Program-made: the position numbers and the translations under genes
Source of the DNA: Nocardia arthritidis NBRC 100137
GTDB lineage: Bacteria; Actinomycetota; Actinomycetes; Mycobacteriales; Mycobacteriaceae
Assembly: GCF_001612765.1 (NCBI RefSeq)
Contig: NZ_BDBB01000034.1
Coordinates: 1-64,000, forward strand
DNA: 64,000 nucleotides
Direction: 5' to 3'
In this document: one piece after another, positions 46,430-56,000 of the stretch
How positions within the stretch are numbered: the first letter of the stretch is position 1
Layout: each line of letters begins with the position of its first letter
The notes under the pieces: model-generated
Databases searched by the model: none
What the model was told of the DNA's origin: nothing
Seen by the model: only the letters and a program-made list of their open reading frames with translations

Positions 46430-47176
46430 GTGACTCTCTCGCCCCCCGCCGACCAGTACTTCCTCTCCGGCACGTTCAACTTCCGCGACACCGGCGGGCT
46501 GCGCACCCACGACGGCGCCAAGGTCCGCCCCGGCATCCTGCTGCGCTCGGCCCAGCTGAGCGGACTCGACGACGCCGGCCACTCCGCGCTGCGGGAACTG
46601 AGCATCAGCGCCGTCCACGACCTGCGCGGACATCGCGAGATCGACCACATCGGCGCCGACCGGCTGCCCGCGGACGTCCGGCTGACCATCACTCCGTTCG
46701 ACTCCAGGATGGCCGAGGCGCCGCCGCACGAGGCGACCGCGCGGACCGCCTACACCCACATGCTCGAGGTCTACCGGATGTTCCCGGCGCTGCCCGAGGC
46801 GCACGCCGCCATCGCTTCGCTCGCCGAGTCCATCCTGCGCGGCGAAGGCGCCGTCCTGGTGCACTGCGCGGCGGGCAAGGACCGCACCGGCTGGGCGGTC
46901 GCCACGCTGCTGCGCGCGGTCGGCGTCATCGAGGCCGACGTCCAGGCCGACTACCTGCTCAGCAACGGGGCCGTCCCCGCGCTGCGCGCTCTCATGACGG
47001 GCAAACTGCTGGCCGGCGAGGAGCTGTCGATCGACCTGCTCGGCGTGCGCGAGGAGTACCTGGAGATCGCCACCGCCTCGATGCGCGAATTGCACGGCGA
47101 CCTGAACGGTTATCTCGCGACCATCGGGCTCGCGCCCGACCTGCTCACGCGGCTGCGCGAGCGAATGCTGGAGTGA
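46430..47176 (+). CDS. ptpB: Tyrosine-protein phosphatase, PtpB type
   Basis: The product is 248 residues. The active-site loop HCAAGKDRTG carries Cys146 and the P-loop Lys-Asp characteristic of mycobacterial MptpB, which acts on phosphotyrosine and some phosphoinositides. The N-terminal NFRDTGG motif is also typical. In M. tuberculosis MptpB is secreted and alters host signalling; whether this one is exported is not visible, as there is no signal peptide. It is convergent with the acyl-CoA synthetase fragment, with seven bases between stops. Confidence 0.92.
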   Translation: MTLSPPADQYFLSGTFNFRDTGGLRTHDGAKVRPGILLRSAQLSGLDDAGHSALRELSISAVHDLRGHREIDHIGADRLPADVRLTITPFDSRMAEAPPHEATARTAYTHMLEVYRMFPALPEAHAAIASLAESILRGEGAVLVHCAAGKDRTGWAVATLLRAVGVIEADVQADYLLSNGAVPALRALMTGKLLAGEELSIDLLGVREEYLEIATASMRELHGDLNGYLATIGLAPDLLTRLRERMLE

Positions 47177-47183
47177 GAACCGA

Positions 47184-48431
47184 TCACTCGACCGGCACCG
47201 CTCCTCTGCGCACCAAGCCGTCGCCGTCGATCGTCACCTGATCGCCGGTGTGAAACCAGGTTCCGGTGAACCGCGCCGCCGTGGTGGTGGGGTCGTTCCA
47301 GTAGCGCGGGGTCACATTCGGGCCGCGACAGAGCAGTTCGCCGTGGCCCGCTGTGGCCCGCGGCCCCCACAGCGCCAATTCCGTTCCGCCGAAAGGAAAC
47401 CCGAGCACCGCGGCCGCGTCGGACGAGTCCGCCTGTTCGGCGTCGTCCACCGCGAGACCGATGCCGCTGGTTTCGGTCGCGCCCCACACCGACCACTGCC
47501 GGGCCGCGGGGAACACGCCGCGCAATTCGGCCGTGAGCTCGACGGGAGCGACCGGGGACGCGGCGCGTTCGGCGCGATGACCGGCTTTGCTGATCCGTGC
47601 GATGCCCTCGGTGCACAGCCCTTCGGCGCACAGTTCGGCGAGTTCGGGCAGCAAGCCCGCGAAGATCCGCGGCGTCGCGGAGACCATGTCGATCCGCTCT
47701 GCGGCGATCGCCTCGGCCATCCCCCGGGCGTCCCGGGTGAGCACCACGGTGCCGCCGACGGCGAAGGTCGGCAACAGCTGATCGACGCAGCCGCTGGCGT
47801 GCGCCAACGGCAGTAGCACCAGGTTGCGCAGGCCGTCGGTGGGCAGGTCCAGCGCCGCGACCACCGAGCGCACGGCCGACAGCAGATTCTCGTTGGTCAG
47901 CTCCACGCCCTTGGGCGTGCACGTCCCGCTCGTGTAGCTCAGCAGCGCCAGGTCGCCCAGCGCCGCGCCGTCGTCGATGTAGGCGGCGCCGTCGGGCAGC
48001 TCGGCGCCCTTGGGGCCGAGCACGAAATCGGCACGGCTGTCGGCGATCACGCGCTCGGCCACCGCCTCGGGCAGCCCATCGTGAACCAGCACCGGTACCG
48101 CGCCGCTGAGCAAGGCGCCGAGGAATGCCTGCACCCAGCGAGCACCGGAGGGCATGTGCACGGCGACGCGGTCGCCGTATCCGATGCCGTGCTCCTGCAA
48201 GCCGCCTGCGATCCGGGAGGCACAGTGCCACAGCTCGCGGTAGGTCAGGCGCGGGCCGCCGATCTCCACCACGGCTTCGCGGCTACCGAAGGCGTGCACT
48301 TGCAGATCCAGTAGTTCGGTCAGCGCGGGTGTGAGGTTTCCGTAGCGCAGCACCCCGTCGACGCCCCGGGCTAGCGGGTTGTCCCAGACGTGCGGGCCGG
48401 TGAGGGGATATTCGACGAGCAACTGCGACAT
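47184..48431 (-). CDS. AMP-binding acyl-CoA synthetase lacking the C-terminal lid domain
   Basis: The product is 415 residues of the ANL adenylating family. The nucleotide loop reads YTSGTCTPKGVELT (usual consensus YTSGTTGxPKG), the A5 motif WGATETSG and the A7 motif TGDQVTIDGDG. The protein stops about 15 residues after TGD, so the whole C-terminal subdomain with the catalytic Lys and the A8-A10 motifs is absent. No continuation exists in other frames, because the convergent ptpB gene begins there. Thioester formation would be impaired. GGAGGACGA precedes ATG 48431. Confidence 0.85.
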   Translation of the reverse strand: MSQLLVEYPLTGPHVWDNPLARGVDGVLRYGNLTPALTELLDLQVHAFGSREAVVEIGGPRLTYRELWHCASRIAGGLQEHGIGYGDRVAVHMPSGARWVQAFLGALLSGAVPVLVHDGLPEAVAERVIADSRADFVLGPKGAELPDGAAYIDDGAALGDLALLSYTSGTCTPKGVELTNENLLSAVRSVVAALDLPTDGLRNLVLLPLAHASGCVDQLLPTFAVGGTVVLTRDARGMAEAIAAERIDMVSATPRIFAGLLPELAELCAEGLCTEGIARISKAGHRAERAASPVAPVELTAELRGVFPAARQWSVWGATETSGIGLAVDDAEQADSSDAAAVLGFPFGGTELALWGPRATAGHGELLCRGPNVTPRYWNDPTTTAARFTGTWFHTGDQVTIDGDGLVRRGAVPVE

Positions 48432-48471
48432 TCGTCCTCCGCGTGCCTCGAAGTTTCAGGCACTGCGACTA

Positions 48472-48487
48472 TATGACGCATGTCACA
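48472..48487 (-). promoter_or_regulatory. CRP-like site overlapping the acyl-CoA synthetase promoter
   Basis: On the minus strand TGTGACATGCGTCATA fits the TGTGA-N6-TCACA pattern with one mismatch, and it overlaps TATAGT, a good -10 hexamer (48468-48473). Downstream, in the leader, GTGCCT-N9-AGGCAC (48443-48463) can form a small hairpin. Confidence 0.4.
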
Positions 48488-48523
48488 ACTTCGCTGCGAT
48501 AGGCGATGAACGTGTCCCAGCTG

Positions 48524-49318
48524 TCACCGCCCCGAGTAGCGCGCCTTCCCCGGACCCTGCTCGAGGAAACTGCGCACCCCGCCCTTCAGGTCCTCGGTGT
48601 CGAACAGCACCCCGGACACCTCGGGCGTCACCGAATCCGCATGTGCCACACCGCCGGAACGCCACGCCTCGATGATCTTCTTGGTCGCCGCGTTCGCCTT
48701 CGTCGGACCGTCGGCCAGCCGGTGGGTCAGCGCTCGCGCCGCCGCGTCGAGGTCTTCGTGCACGGCGTTGACCACGCCCCACTCGGCCATCGTCGCCGCG
48801 TCGTAGAGGTCGCCGGTCATCACGAACTCGCGGGCCCGTCCGGAGCCCGCGCGTTCGGCGAGGCGCTGCGGGCCGCCCATCGACGGGGTCAGCCCGACCA
48901 CGATCTCCACCAATCCGAACCGGGCCTTCGGCGCCGCGAGCAGAATGTCGCAGGCGAGCGCGATCTCGAAGGCGGCGGTCAGGGTCAACCCGTGCGCGGC
49001 GAAGACCACGGGACACGGCAGCGCCTCCAGCGGGTGGATGATCTGCGCGAACAGGGTGCGCCACAACTCGGCGCCCTGCTCCGGGGTCAGGCCGTCGAAA
49101 ACGTGCACGTCGACGCCGCCGGACACCACCTTGCCCTCGGCGCGCAGCAGCAGGGCGCGCGGCGGCCGCGCCGACAGCTCGGCGATATCGGCGATCAACG
49201 CGTCCAGCATCGCCCGGTCGAAGAGATTGAGCGGCGGATGGGCGAGGGTGAGGGTCGCCACCTCCGCGCCGGCGTCGGTGCGCATTCGTTCCAGCCGGGT
49301 GGCCTTCGTTTCACTCAT
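48524..49318 (-). CDS. Enoyl-CoA hydratase/isomerase family protein
   Basis: The product is 264 residues with the crotonase fold. The oxyanion-hole segments are SGGVDVHVF and AAHGLTLTAAFEIALACD, and FGLVEIVVGLTPSMGG carries a Glu in the active-site helix. It hydrates or isomerises enoyl-CoA. There is no SD; TACGCT lies six bases before the ATG, a leaderless arrangement. It and the truncated synthetase are on the same strand with a promoter between. Confidence 0.92.
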   Translation of the reverse strand: MSETKATRLERMRTDAGAEVATLTLAHPPLNLFDRAMLDALIADIAELSARPPRALLLRAEGKVVSGGVDVHVFDGLTPEQGAELWRTLFAQIIHPLEALPCPVVFAAHGLTLTAAFEIALACDILLAAPKARFGLVEIVVGLTPSMGGPQRLAERAGSGRAREFVMTGDLYDAATMAEWGVVNAVHEDLDAAARALTHRLADGPTKANAATKKIIEAWRSGGVAHADSVTPEVSGVLFDTEDLKGGVRSFLEQGPGKARYSGR

Positions 49319-49324
49319 CCGGTC

Positions 49325-49330
49325 AGCGTA
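49325..49330 (-). promoter_or_regulatory. Putative -10 element of the leaderless enoyl-CoA hydratase gene
   Basis: TACGCT on the minus strand ends six bases upstream of ATG 49318, with no ribosome binding site between. Confidence 0.45.
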
Positions 49331-49356
49331 CGAGGTCGATCTGGAAGACTGTCGAT

Positions 49357-50382
49357 GTGACCAAGTCGGCCAGCGCGCGCGGTTCCTACGTCGAACCCGG
49401 CGAGTTCAAAAGGGACACGAACTACATCACCACCCGGATCACGGCTGACGGCCGCGACGGCTACCCCGTCGAGCCGGGGCGCTACCGGCTCGTCGCGGCG
49501 CGCGCCTGCCCGTGGGCCAATCGAACGCTGATCGTGCGCAGGCTGCTCGGACTCGAGCCGGTGCTCTCACTCGGACTGTGCGGACCCACGCACGACGAGC
49601 TCAGCTGGACCTTCGATCTGGACCCCGGCGGCGTCGACCCGGTACTCGGCATCCCCCGGCTGCGCGACGCTTATCTGGCCCGGTTCCCGGACTACCCGCG
49701 GGGTATCACGGTGCCCGCCGTCGTGGACGTGCCGACAGGGCAGGTCGTCACCAACGACTACGCGCAGATCACGCTCGACTTCTCCACCGAGTGGACCGCG
49801 CACCACCGGCCCGGCGCGCCGCAGTTGTACCCGGAGCCGCTGCGCGCGGAGATCGACGAGGTGAACCTCGCGGTGTTCCGCGACGTCAACAACGGCGTCT
49901 ACCGCTGCGGGTTCGCCGGGGCGCAGGACGCCTACGATGCCGCCTACGACCGGCTCTTCCACCGCCTGGACATGCTCTCCGAACGCCTTGCCGCGCAACG
50001 GTATCTGGTCGGCGACACGATCACCGAGGCCGATGTCCGGCTGTTCACCACGCTGGTCCGCTTCGACGCGGTGTACCACGGCCACTTCAAGTGCAACCGG
50101 TCCAAGCTCAGTGAGATGCCGGTGCTGTGGGCGTACGCGCGCGACCTGTACCAGACCCCCGGCTTCGGCGACACGATCGACTTCGGGCAGATCAAGACGC
50201 ACTACTACGTCGTGCACCGGGACATCAACCCGACCGGGATAGTTCCCAAGGGCCCTGATCTGGCGAACTGGCTGACCCCGCACGGCCGAGAGACCCTCGG
50301 CGGCAGGCCGTTCGGCGACGGAACCCCGCCATCCCCTCCGCCGTCGGGCGAACGCGTGCCCGCGATCCCCACTCCCGCGTAA
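49357..50382 (+). CDS. Glutathionyl-hydroquinone reductase-like (Xi/Omega GST) protein
   Basis: The product is 341 residues. The thioredoxin-fold active site is ARACPWANRTLIV, with the catalytic Cys of glutathionyl-hydroquinone reductases. The C-terminal helical domain has VGDTITEADVRLFTTLVRFD and YHGHFKCNRSKL, both typical of this class. Since mycolata use mycothiol rather than glutathione, the thiol substrate is probably different; that is inference. It starts with GTG and the SD is weak. It is divergent from the enoyl-CoA hydratase gene by 38 bases. Confidence 0.9.
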   Translation: MTKSASARGSYVEPGEFKRDTNYITTRITADGRDGYPVEPGRYRLVAARACPWANRTLIVRRLLGLEPVLSLGLCGPTHDELSWTFDLDPGGVDPVLGIPRLRDAYLARFPDYPRGITVPAVVDVPTGQVVTNDYAQITLDFSTEWTAHHRPGAPQLYPEPLRAEIDEVNLAVFRDVNNGVYRCGFAGAQDAYDAAYDRLFHRLDMLSERLAAQRYLVGDTITEADVRLFTTLVRFDAVYHGHFKCNRSKLSEMPVLWAYARDLYQTPGFGDTIDFGQIKTHYYVVHRDINPTGIVPKGPDLANWLTPHGRETLGGRPFGDGTPPSPPPSGERVPAIPTPA

Positions 50383-50530
50383 CGGGCGCGTCCGGACGAA
50401 GTTCGTCCGGACGAAGCGAGACAGCCGCCGGTGGAACCGATGCGGCTGGGTACTTCGTTGTCATGACGAGCTGACGGCAACCGGTGCCATACAGTTCTAC
50501 CCAGCAGACCGGAAGAGGAGGATGCCGCCG

Positions 50531-51256
50531 ATGCTCAAAGGCGCGTTCGAGAAGACGGTGGTCGAACTGCTCGACACCGGGTCCCGCCTGCAGGCCCCCG
50601 CGGTCGCCAAGTACGTGGACCGAATTCGTCGCTCCCACCCGGAGGAAAGCCCCGCGCAGATCATCGACCGGCTGGAGAAGCAGTACCTGCTCGCGGTGAC
50701 CGGCAGCGGCAGCGCGGTCGGCGCGACCGCGGCCGTTCCCGGTGTCGGCACCGTCGCGGCCATCGCCGCCGTCAGCGCGGAGACCACCTTCTTCATGGAG
50801 GCCTCAGCGGTGTTCACCCTTGCGGTGGCCGCGGTGCACGGCATCTCGCCGGAGAACCAGGAGCAGCGCAGGGCGCTGGTGCTGGCCGTCGTGCTCGGCG
50901 AGAGCGGCATGCAGATCGTGCAGAAGAGCGTGGGCAGTTCCGCGAAGAACTGGGGCTCGGCCTTCGCCAACCGCATCCCCGGATTGTCGAGCATGAATGA
51001 TTCGCTGCTGAAGCGGTTCATCATCCGGTTCATCACCAAGCGCGCCGCGCTGATGGCGGGCAAGGTGCTGCCCGCGGGCATCGGCGCCGTGATCGGCGGT
51101 GCGGGCAACCGCGCCCTGGGCAAGGCCACGATCAACAACGCGCGCAAGGCATTCGGGAAGCCGCCGGCCACCTGGTCCGGGCACCTGGTCATCGACGCCG
51201 ATCCGTTCACCGCGATCGACCCGGCGAAGCCGCGACCTCCGGCCGAGCCACGATGA
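50531..51256 (+). CDS. Membrane-associated protein of unknown function
   Basis: The product is 241 residues. The segments AVGATAAVPGVGTVAAIAAV and RAALMAGKVLPAGIGAVIGG are Gly/Ala-rich and hydrophobic, and the ends are charged. It may be an EcsC-like or similar membrane-binding protein. ATG 50531 is preferred because AGGAGG lies nine bases upstream; ATG 50522 abuts that SD. Its stop overlaps the ABC ATPase start (ATGA), so it belongs to the transporter operon. Confidence 0.8.
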   Translation: MLKGAFEKTVVELLDTGSRLQAPAVAKYVDRIRRSHPEESPAQIIDRLEKQYLLAVTGSGSAVGATAAVPGVGTVAAIAAVSAETTFFMEASAVFTLAVAAVHGISPENQEQRRALVLAVVLGESGMQIVQKSVGSSAKNWGSAFANRIPGLSSMNDSLLKRFIIRFITKRAALMAGKVLPAGIGAVIGGAGNRALGKATINNARKAFGKPPATWSGHLVIDADPFTAIDPAKPRPPAEPR

Positions 51257-52233
51257 GCGGGGCGCGGCCGATCGCGTTCGCGGTCCAGGGATTGACCAAG
51301 CGGTACGAACTGGCGACCGCCGTGGCGGATGTCAGCTTCACCGTGCCCGCAGGCGCCGTCGCCGCGCTGGTGGGTCCGCGCGGCGCGGGCAAGACCACGA
51401 TTGTGCGGGTGCTGCTCGGACTGGTCGTCCCCACCTCCGGAACCGCGTCCGTCGGCGGGCCCGGCGCCCGGCGAGACGGCCCGGGCGGGATCGGCGGCGT
51501 CCTCACGCCACGCGGCCTGCCTCCGGCCCGTACCGCGCGAGAGCACCTCTGGATCTACGCCGCCGCGGCGAACGTCGCCGACAGCCGGGTGACCGAGGTA
51601 CTCGAACTGGTGGGGCTGGACGAGCACGCCACGACGAGGACCGGCGCCATGTCGATCGGGCAGCAGACCAGGCTGGCCCTGGCTACCGCGCTGCTCGGCG
51701 ATCCTCCGCTGCTGGTGCTCGACGATCCGATGGACGGGCTCGACGCCGCCGAACGCGGCTGGCTGCACGACTTCCTGCGCGGGCACACCCGCCGCGGCGG
51801 CAGTGCCCTGCTGACCAGCGAGAGCCTCGGCGCCGTCGTGCCCGCCGCCGACCAACTGGTCGTACTGAACGAGGGCACGGTGGTCTACCAGGGCACTCCG
51901 GCACGGCTGCGGCGCGGGCATCCGGACCGGCTGGTCGTCGCGGCGTCCACGCCCATCGCGCTGGCCACCATGCTCGCGGCACAGGGATTCACCGACGCCG
52001 TGATCCGGCCGGACGGTCGCCTCGCCGTCGCCGAGGCGAGCGAAGCGCAGATCCGCACGGCCGCCACCGCGGCGCAAGTGCGCATCGATAGCATCGTCGC
52101 CGACCCGATCCATCCCGACCGCGTGCTCGCGTCGCTGACCAAACCCACCGCCGCGCCCGCGCCGCACTACCCGGGTCTCGCCGCGCCCGGCGGCCGGCCA
52201 CCCTCGCCGACGCCCTACGGAATCCCACGATGA
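51253..52233 (+). CDS. ABC transporter ATP-binding protein
   Basis: The product is 326 residues. Walker A is GPRGAGKTTI and Walker B is LLVLDDPMDGLD. The signature is MSIGQQTRLALA, which departs from LSGGQ, and the catalytic Glu position after Walker B is Asp (LDDP), so hydrolysis may be slow. The C-terminal extension is like those of CcmA/NatA-type drug-exporter ATPases. It is coupled to its neighbours through ATGA overlaps on both sides. Confidence 0.9.
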   Translation: MSGARPIAFAVQGLTKRYELATAVADVSFTVPAGAVAALVGPRGAGKTTIVRVLLGLVVPTSGTASVGGPGARRDGPGGIGGVLTPRGLPPARTAREHLWIYAAAANVADSRVTEVLELVGLDEHATTRTGAMSIGQQTRLALATALLGDPPLLVLDDPMDGLDAAERGWLHDFLRGHTRRGGSALLTSESLGAVVPAADQLVVLNEGTVVYQGTPARLRRGHPDRLVVAASTPIALATMLAAQGFTDAVIRPDGRLAVAEASEAQIRTAATAAQVRIDSIVADPIHPDRVLASLTKPTAAPAPHYPGLAAPGGRPPSPTPYGIPR

Positions 52234-53012
52234 TCACCATCCTGCCCGCGGACCTGGTGCCGAACGTCAACTCCGAGGTGCGCAAGGTCGTCACGATGCC
52301 GCGCGCCAGGACGCTCGCCGCCGCGCTGCTCGCCGTGGCACTGTTCGCGAGCCTCGTATCGGCGAGCCTGGCCGGGCCGCCGGATCCGCGCGGCCAGCCC
52401 GCCACCGGCGCGGCGACGATCGGGCTCTACGTCGCGCTGGCGCTGGTGGCGCTCGCGGCCGCGGTCTTCGGCGCGGTGGGCACCGGCGCGGAGTACCGGT
52501 ACCACAGCATGGCGGTGACCACGCTGTTCACCGCCGACCGCGACCGGCTCGCCGCCGGGAAATTCCTGGTCATCGGGTGTTGTGCGCTGGCGGCGGCGGT
52601 AGCGGTCGAACTGGTGTCGGCCGGGGCCCTGTTCGGCGTCGGGCATGGCAAGGTCGCCGTCACCGGGGAGTTCTTCGCGGTGCTCGGTGGCGGGCTGCTC
52701 GCCACGGTGTGCTGGTCGCTGATCGGCGCGAGCGCGGGCATCCTGCTGCGGTCCTCGACCAGAGCCGTGCCGCTGCTACTCGGCTGGATCGTGCTCGCCG
52801 AACCCCTGATCTGGCTGATCGCCCGCGGCCTCGGCATTCCGGGCGTAGTCACCCTGCTGCCCGTCTCCGCGACCGTCGGCACCGTGGCGGTGGGGTCCTA
52901 CCCCGACAGCGATCTACTCGCCCCCACCCCGGCCGCCGTCGTGGTCTTGCTGCTGTGGACCATCGGCCTGGGCGCCGCGAGCTGGTGGAGCCTACGCACC
53001 CGCGACCTGTGA
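52230..53012 (+). CDS. ABC transporter permease
   Basis: The product is 260 residues with about six hydrophobic helices (for example LAAALLAVALFASLVSASLAG, LYVALALVALAAAVFGAVG and VVVLLLWTIGLGAAS). It is an ABC-2-type permease by context, coupled to the ATPase by an ATGA overlap. The substrate is unknown. Confidence 0.88.
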   Translation: MITILPADLVPNVNSEVRKVVTMPRARTLAAALLAVALFASLVSASLAGPPDPRGQPATGAATIGLYVALALVALAAAVFGAVGTGAEYRYHSMAVTTLFTADRDRLAAGKFLVIGCCALAAAVAVELVSAGALFGVGHGKVAVTGEFFAVLGGGLLATVCWSLIGASAGILLRSSTRAVPLLLGWIVLAEPLIWLIARGLGIPGVVTLLPVSATVGTVAVGSYPDSDLLAPTPAAVVVLLLWTIGLGAASWWSLRTRDL

Positions 53013-53062
53013 TCCGCGGCTGGTAGGGAACAACGGCTTGTCGGCCGGTGTCGGTACCGTCG

Positions 53063-56000
53063 ATGACGAACGCGGTACGACAAAGGGGACGAGCGAACGA
53101 CGTGGACGGGGGACCTAGACCCGGCTGGATACGCAGGCTGTGGGCCGAATGCCTACCGCACCGCGCGGTGCTGGGCGGACTGGCGGCAGCCGTGGTCGGC
53201 GGAGCGGTCGTCGAGACCGCTGGGCCGCTGCTGACGAAACGGGCCGTCGACGCGGCGGGGATCGGTGACACGGCGGCGATCAGCGTCGTGGCCGGACTGA
53301 TCTTGATACTGGCGGTCAGCCGGTCCGCCGCCGGGTTCGGGCGGCGCTGGCTGGCGGGGCGACTGTCGCTGGACGTGCAGCATGCGCTGCGCGTACAGCT
53401 GCTGGGCGCATTGCAGCGGCTGGACGGCGTCGGACAGGACACGCTGCGCACCGGGCAAGTGGTGTCGCGCTCGATCACCGATCTCCAGCTGGTCCAGGGT
53501 CTGCTGGCGATGGTGCCGCTGTCGGGCATGGCACTGCTGGAGTTCGGACTGGCCGCCGCGGTCATGATCTGGCTGTCCCCGCCGCTGGCGGCCGTCGCGC
53601 TGCTGGTGGTGCCCGCGATCGGCGTGGTGGTCTACCGCATGCGGCCGCGCCTGCACGCGGCGACCTGGTCGGCGCAGCAGCGCGCCGCCGATCTCGCCCA
53701 GCACGTCGAGGAGACGGTCACCGGCGTGCGGGTGGTCAAAGGGTTCGGCCAGGAAGCGCGGATGGTCGATCTGCTCGAGCGGCACGGTCGCAAACTGTTC
53801 GCGGAGCGGATGCGCGCCGCGCGGATCGACGCCGGGTTCGCGCCGTCGGTCGCGACGATTCCGCAGATCGGCATGGTCGCCGTCATCGCGCTCGGCGGAC
53901 TGCTGGCGCTGCACGGCGGGATCGGCATCGGCACCTTCGTCGCGTTCGCCGCGTATGTCGCCGTCATGACCGGAACCGCGCGCATCCTCTCCTCGGTGAT
54001 CGTCATGGCCCAGCTGACCAGGGCGGCTGCCGAGCGGGTGTTCCAGGTGATCGACACCGCGCCGGTCATCGCCGAGCCCGACCACCCGGTGGATCTGCCG
54101 GACGGACCGCTCGGCATCGAGATCGATGCGCTGAGTTTCGGTTTCGACCCCGACCGGCCGGTGCTGCGCGAGCTGGATCTGCGCGTGCGTCCAGGCGAGA
54201 CGGTGGCGATCATCGGCCCGGCGGGCTCGGGCAAGTCCACGCTCGCCCTGCTGCTCCCCCGGTTCTACGCGCCGGACGCGGGCAGTATCCGGCTGTTCAC
54301 CGACGCCACCGCGCCGCACGCCGGCAACGCGAGCGCCGCCACCCGTGCCAACCCGCTCGCCGGTACCCACACCGCCGAAACGGTCGGCGTCGACATCGCC
54401 GACGTGCGCGCCGCCGACCTGCGCGCCGCCATCGGCGTCGTCTTCGACGATCCGTTCTTGTTCTCCGACACCATCGCGGCCAATATCGCGCTCGGACGGC
54501 CGGAAGCCACCGACGAGGAGATCAGGCAGGCCGCCGTTCAGGCCGCGGCCGACGAATTCATCGCCGAACTGCCCGACGGCTACGACACGGTGGTGGGCGA
54601 GCGCGGCCTCACCCTCTCCGGCGGCCAGCGCCAGCGGATCGCGCTGGCCAGAACGCTGCTGGCCCGCCCGCGCGTCCTGGTACTCGACGACGCCACCTCC
54701 GCGGTGGACGCGGTCACCGAGGCCGCCATCTTCCAGGCCCTGCCCGACAACGGCGGACGGACCACGCTGATCCTCGCGCACCGGGAGTCGACGCTGGCCC
54801 ACGCCGACCGCGTGATCCGGTTGCCCGCTCCCGCCGGGCACCTCGCTGCCGAGCCGGACCCGGGCGCGACGCCGGTCTCCCGGGGGCGAGCGCTCGACGG
54901 TCCCTCCGGTCGCCGGTTCGGCGGCGCGGCGGCCGACATCAGTGAGACACCTGAGCTGCGCAAGACCATCGCGCTCCTTCCACCGGCCACCGAACAGCCG
55001 AGCATGGACGCGGAGCGGCTGCGCGAGCCGGATCCGGCGTTCCGGCTCACCCGCTTGCTGCGGCCGGTCCGCGCGCTGGTACTGACGGTGATCGCACTGC
55101 TGGCCGCCGACGCGATCATCGCGATCGCCTTCCCGCCGCTGGTGCGCTACGCCATCGACGGCGGCGTGCTCGGCGCCGACGCCGGGGCGCTGGTCCGCGC
55201 GACGCTGCTCGGCACGGCCCTGGCCGGCGCGGGCTGGGCGGTCGGCGCGGCCACCACAATGCTCACCGCCCGCACCGGGGAACGGGTGCTGTTCGCCCTG
55301 CGCGTGCGCAGCTTCGCGCACCTGCAACGGCTCGGCCTGGACTACTACGAGCGCGAGCTGTCCGGGCGGATCATGACGCGGATGACCACCGACGTCGACG
55401 CGCTGTCGACCTTCTTGCAGACCGGAGTCGCCACCAGCCTGATCGGCTTGCTGACTCTTGTCGGCATCACGGCCGCGCTGCTGGTCATCGACGTCTCCCT
55501 GGCTCTGGCCGTGCTGTCGACGGTGCCTGCCCTGGCGATCGCGACGGTGCTGTTCCGGCGGGTGTCGTCCACCGCCTACACCGTGTCGCGCGAGCATGTG
55601 TCGGCGGTTAACGCCGACTTCCAGGAGAACGTGACGGGCTTGCGCGCGGTGCAGGCCAACCGCCACGAGCCACGCGCCGCCCGTCGATTCGCCGAGTACT
55701 CACAGCGATACCGCAACAGCCGGTTGCGGGCCCAGCGGGCGATCGCGCTGTATTTCGCGTTCGTCGTCGGATGGGCGGACGTGGCCCTGGCGGCGGTGGT
55801 GTACTTCGGGGCGCGCGAAGTCGCCACCGGTGCGACCAGCGCGGGCACGCTGGTGGCGTTCGTGCTGTATCTGGGGCTGCTGTTCGTCCCGATCCTGCAG
55901 CTGTCCCAGGTCTTCGACAGTTACCAGCAGGCCAGGGTCGGCCTGCGCCGGATCGGGGACCTGCTGCGCACACCCTCCTCGATCGCCGCCGACCCGGCCG

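Noticed and set aside
53153..55666. A long minus-strand open frame opposite the ABC exporter
   Set aside because: Composition is shadow-like (Arg/Gln/Gly-rich) and the plus-strand exporter explains the sequence.
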